A stretch of DNA of 64,000 nt from Mucilaginibacter boryungensis (lineage in GTDB: Bacteria > Bacteroidota > Bacteroidia > Sphingobacteriales > Sphingobacteriaceae), in contig NZ_JADFFM010000001.1 in NCBI RefSeq assembly GCF_015221995.1, positions 868,001-932,000 on the forward strand, in the 5' to 3' direction. The position numbers and the translations under genes were made by a program. Shown one piece after another: positions 62,642-64,000 of this stretch; within the stretch, counting starts at the first letter, position 1, and each line of letters starts with the position of its first letter. A model generated the notes under the pieces. The model did no database searches. It saw nothing but the letters and a program-made list of their open reading frames with translations, and was not told where the DNA came from.

Positions 62642-63699
62642 TGAAGACTTTAAACCCTAAATTAAAGCAATTATTGATGGATGGGGCGGTAATACCGGCC
62701 CATCCGTTAGTGCTGAACAGTCACCGCCAGTTAGATGAGTTCCGTCAGCGCAGGTTGACGCGGTATTACATGGCAAGCGGCGCGGGTGGCGTTGCCGTAG
62801 CTGTGCATACCACGCAGTTTGAGATTCGCGACCCGCAATACAATCTTTTTGAAAAAGTGCTAAGCCTTGCGGCCGATGAAATTAACCGGGCAAATTTGGA
62901 CAGGCCTTTTATAAAGGTAGCCGGCATTTGCGGCTCAACGCAGCAAGCTGTTAAAGAAGCTGAAATTGCAGTAAAGTATGGTTATGATATTGGGTTATTA
63001 AGCCTTAGCGCGTTTAAAAACCATACAGAAGATGCTATTATTGAACATGTGAGAACTGTAGCTGAGATCATCCCGGTTTTTGGCTTTTATTTACAGCCAG
63101 CCGTTGGCGGCAGGTTATTAAGCTACGAGTTTTGGAAGGCATTTGCTGAGGTGCCAAATGTACAGGCTATTAAAATAGCCGCCTTTAACCGCTATCAGAC
63201 CATAGACGTGGTGCGGGCGGTATGCACTTCGGGCCGCAGCCAGGATATTGCCCTGTATACAGGCAACGATGATAATATTATCCCCGATCTTTTAACTACT
63301 TATACTTTTAAAGTTGGCGATAAAACCGTATCGCGACATTTTAATGGCGGTCTATTAGGCCATTGGGCATTCTGGACGCATAGAGCTGTGGAATTATTAG
63401 CAAAAATTAAAGAACACCGGAAAGCGGGCAGCAATTTACAGGCACTGTTAACCGATGGCATTGCCGTTACCGATGTGAATGCCGCCGCATTTGACCCTCA
63501 GCATCAATTTACAGGCTGTATAAGCGGTATCCATGAGATTTTAAGACGACAGGGCTTATTAGAGGGCATATGGTGTTTAAGCGACCACGAAGCCTTGTCG
63601 CCAGGGCAAATGGAAGAGATAGACCGGGTTTACGAAAACTACCCGCACCTTAACGACGACCAGTTTGTTAAAGCGTTTTTACAGGAGGATAAAGGGTGA
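62641..63699 (+). CDS. Dihydrodipicolinate synthase/N-acetylneuraminate lyase family protein
   Basis: A 352-residue class I aldolase-type TIM barrel of the DapA/NanA superfamily, longer than DapA (about 290). The Schiff-base lysine is in VQAIKIAAFNRY (near 180), the catalytic tyrosine is in FGFYLQPAVGG (near 152), and the YTGNDDNIIPDLL segment follows near 210. The start MKTLNPKLKQLLMDGAVIPAHPL fits this family. In a catabolic operon after NagB and an SDR it probably cleaves or dehydrates a keto-sugar acid, giving pyruvate and an aldehyde, as in N-acetylneuraminate or keto-deoxy-sugar lyases; not proven. It ends 30 bp before the oppositely oriented MarR gene. Confidence 0.85.
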   Translation: MKTLNPKLKQLLMDGAVIPAHPLVLNSHRQLDEFRQRRLTRYYMASGAGGVAVAVHTTQFEIRDPQYNLFEKVLSLAADEINRANLDRPFIKVAGICGSTQQAVKEAEIAVKYGYDIGLLSLSAFKNHTEDAIIEHVRTVAEIIPVFGFYLQPAVGGRLLSYEFWKAFAEVPNVQAIKIAAFNRYQTIDVVRAVCTSGRSQDIALYTGNDDNIIPDLLTTYTFKVGDKTVSRHFNGGLLGHWAFWTHRAVELLAKIKEHRKAGSNLQALLTDGIAVTDVNAAAFDPQHQFTGCISGIHEILRRQGLLEGIWCLSDHEALSPGQMEEIDRVYENYPHLNDDQFVKAFLQEDKG

Positions 63700-63729
63700 C
63701 GGGCCCTATCATAAAACACGGTTAACGGT

Positions 63730-63999
63730 TTAGCGTTGGCCGATGTTTTCGTGATAGATATCCTCGAAAGGTTTGTTCTTTTGTTTCAGAAACAGGCCGG
63801 TAAACCGTTTATCAATAGGGCGCAGCAATTGAATGCACAGGCGCTTGTCCTCATCAGTAAGCTCATTTACCATCATACGCGCTACCTTTAGCACCAGGTC
63901 TTTAGCTTTTAGTAGGGTTGCCTCGCCCTTTGTCGTCAGTTTTAACCGTTTTACCCGTTTATCCTGCTCGTCTGCATATTCGCTCACCAGCCCCCGTTT
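63730..63999 (-). CDS. MarR family transcriptional regulator, C-terminal part
   Basis: The frame is open to the right edge of the window, so the N terminus lies outside. The visible part is the winged-helix and C-terminal helix of a MarR-type regulator: KRGLVSEYADEQDKRVKRLK at the wing, LTTKGEATLL after it, then the dimerisation helix. It converges on the nagB operon and is not part of it. Ligand and targets unknown; nothing in its position shows regulation of the sugar genes. Confidence 0.85.
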   Translation of the reverse strand, partial: KRGLVSEYADEQDKRVKRLKLTTKGEATLLKAKDLVLKVARMMVNELTDEDKRLCIQLLRPIDKRFTGLFLKQKNKPFEDIYHENIGQR

Positions 64000-64000
64000 C

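Noticed and set aside
1..64000. Search for CRISPR arrays, tRNA or rRNA genes, transposases and phage genes
   Set aside because: No regularly spaced repeats, no recognisable RNA genes, and no transposase, integrase or phage proteins were seen on either strand.

Overview
The window looks like a chromosomal segment of a Bacteroidetes bacterium, probably Sphingobacteriaceae (Mucilaginibacter/Pedobacter-like; the genus is an inference). The support is two tandem SusC/SusD pairs, TTTG-N19/20-TAnnTT promoters instead of sigma70-type ones, lipoprotein and twin-arginine leaders on many secreted enzymes, AT-rich spacers without obvious Shine-Dalgarno sites, and a PL/GH/DUF1080/Gfo-Idh-MocA gene repertoire. 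I saw no rRNA, tRNA, CRISPR array, integrase or insertion sequence.

Most of the window is one large glycan and amino-sugar utilisation locus. From left to right: the tail of a ceramidase-like protein and a Gfo/Idh oxidoreductase (1-1330); a DUF1080 protein, a secreted oxidoreductase, cytochrome c and a Tat amidohydrolase (1356-5284); a seven-gene leftward ebo operon, TMEM220-like then eboA to eboF (12090 to 5325); a beta-propeller protein and two amidohydrolases, also leftward (16029 to 12272); a Tat-exported DegT-type aminotransferase (16226-17590); a leftward set with a triple-Rid protein, a HiPIP-like protein and a PVC-type dehydrogenase (21523 to 17688); a sodium/solute symporter, a Gfo/Idh enzyme and a LacI regulator (21771-25658); two SusC/SusD pairs, a lyase-propeller fusion and a second Tat amidohydrolase (26433-40948); NagA and a large secreted glycosidase (41229-45325); three paralogous lipoproteins of unknown function around a DUF1573 lipoprotein (45803-49772); a heparinase II/III protein diverging from a Tat TIM-barrel protein, followed by a propeller, a ceramidase-like hydrolase and a Tat Gfo/Idh protein (49857-59205); and a NagB, Nramp-like, SDR and DapA-like operon (59586-63699), ending in a truncated MarR gene.

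The main unifying signal is a 16-bp LacI-type operator, consensus TCGTGTACGTAAACGA. I found it at 12 places, always upstream of these catabolic genes and usually starting inside the -7 box of a Bacteroidetes promoter. The single LacI gene (24597-25658) is the obvious candidate repressor. The sites join uptake (SusCD), depolymerisation (heparinase-type lyases, glycosidase), periplasmic redox and PLP chemistry (Gfo/Idh, cytochrome c, HiPIP, PVC dehydrogenase, aminotransferase, Rid protein) and the cytoplasmic amino-sugar endpoint (NagA, NagB) into one predicted regulon. The substrate cannot be read from the sequence. NagA/NagB and the lyases suggest a modified N-acetylhexosamine-containing glycan, possibly with keto-sugar intermediates.

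The most unusual parts are the exported PLP aminotransferase next to an exported triple-Rid protein, the Nramp-family protein lacking the metal-binding motifs, the ebo operon embedded in a sugar regulon, and the lipoprotein triplet.
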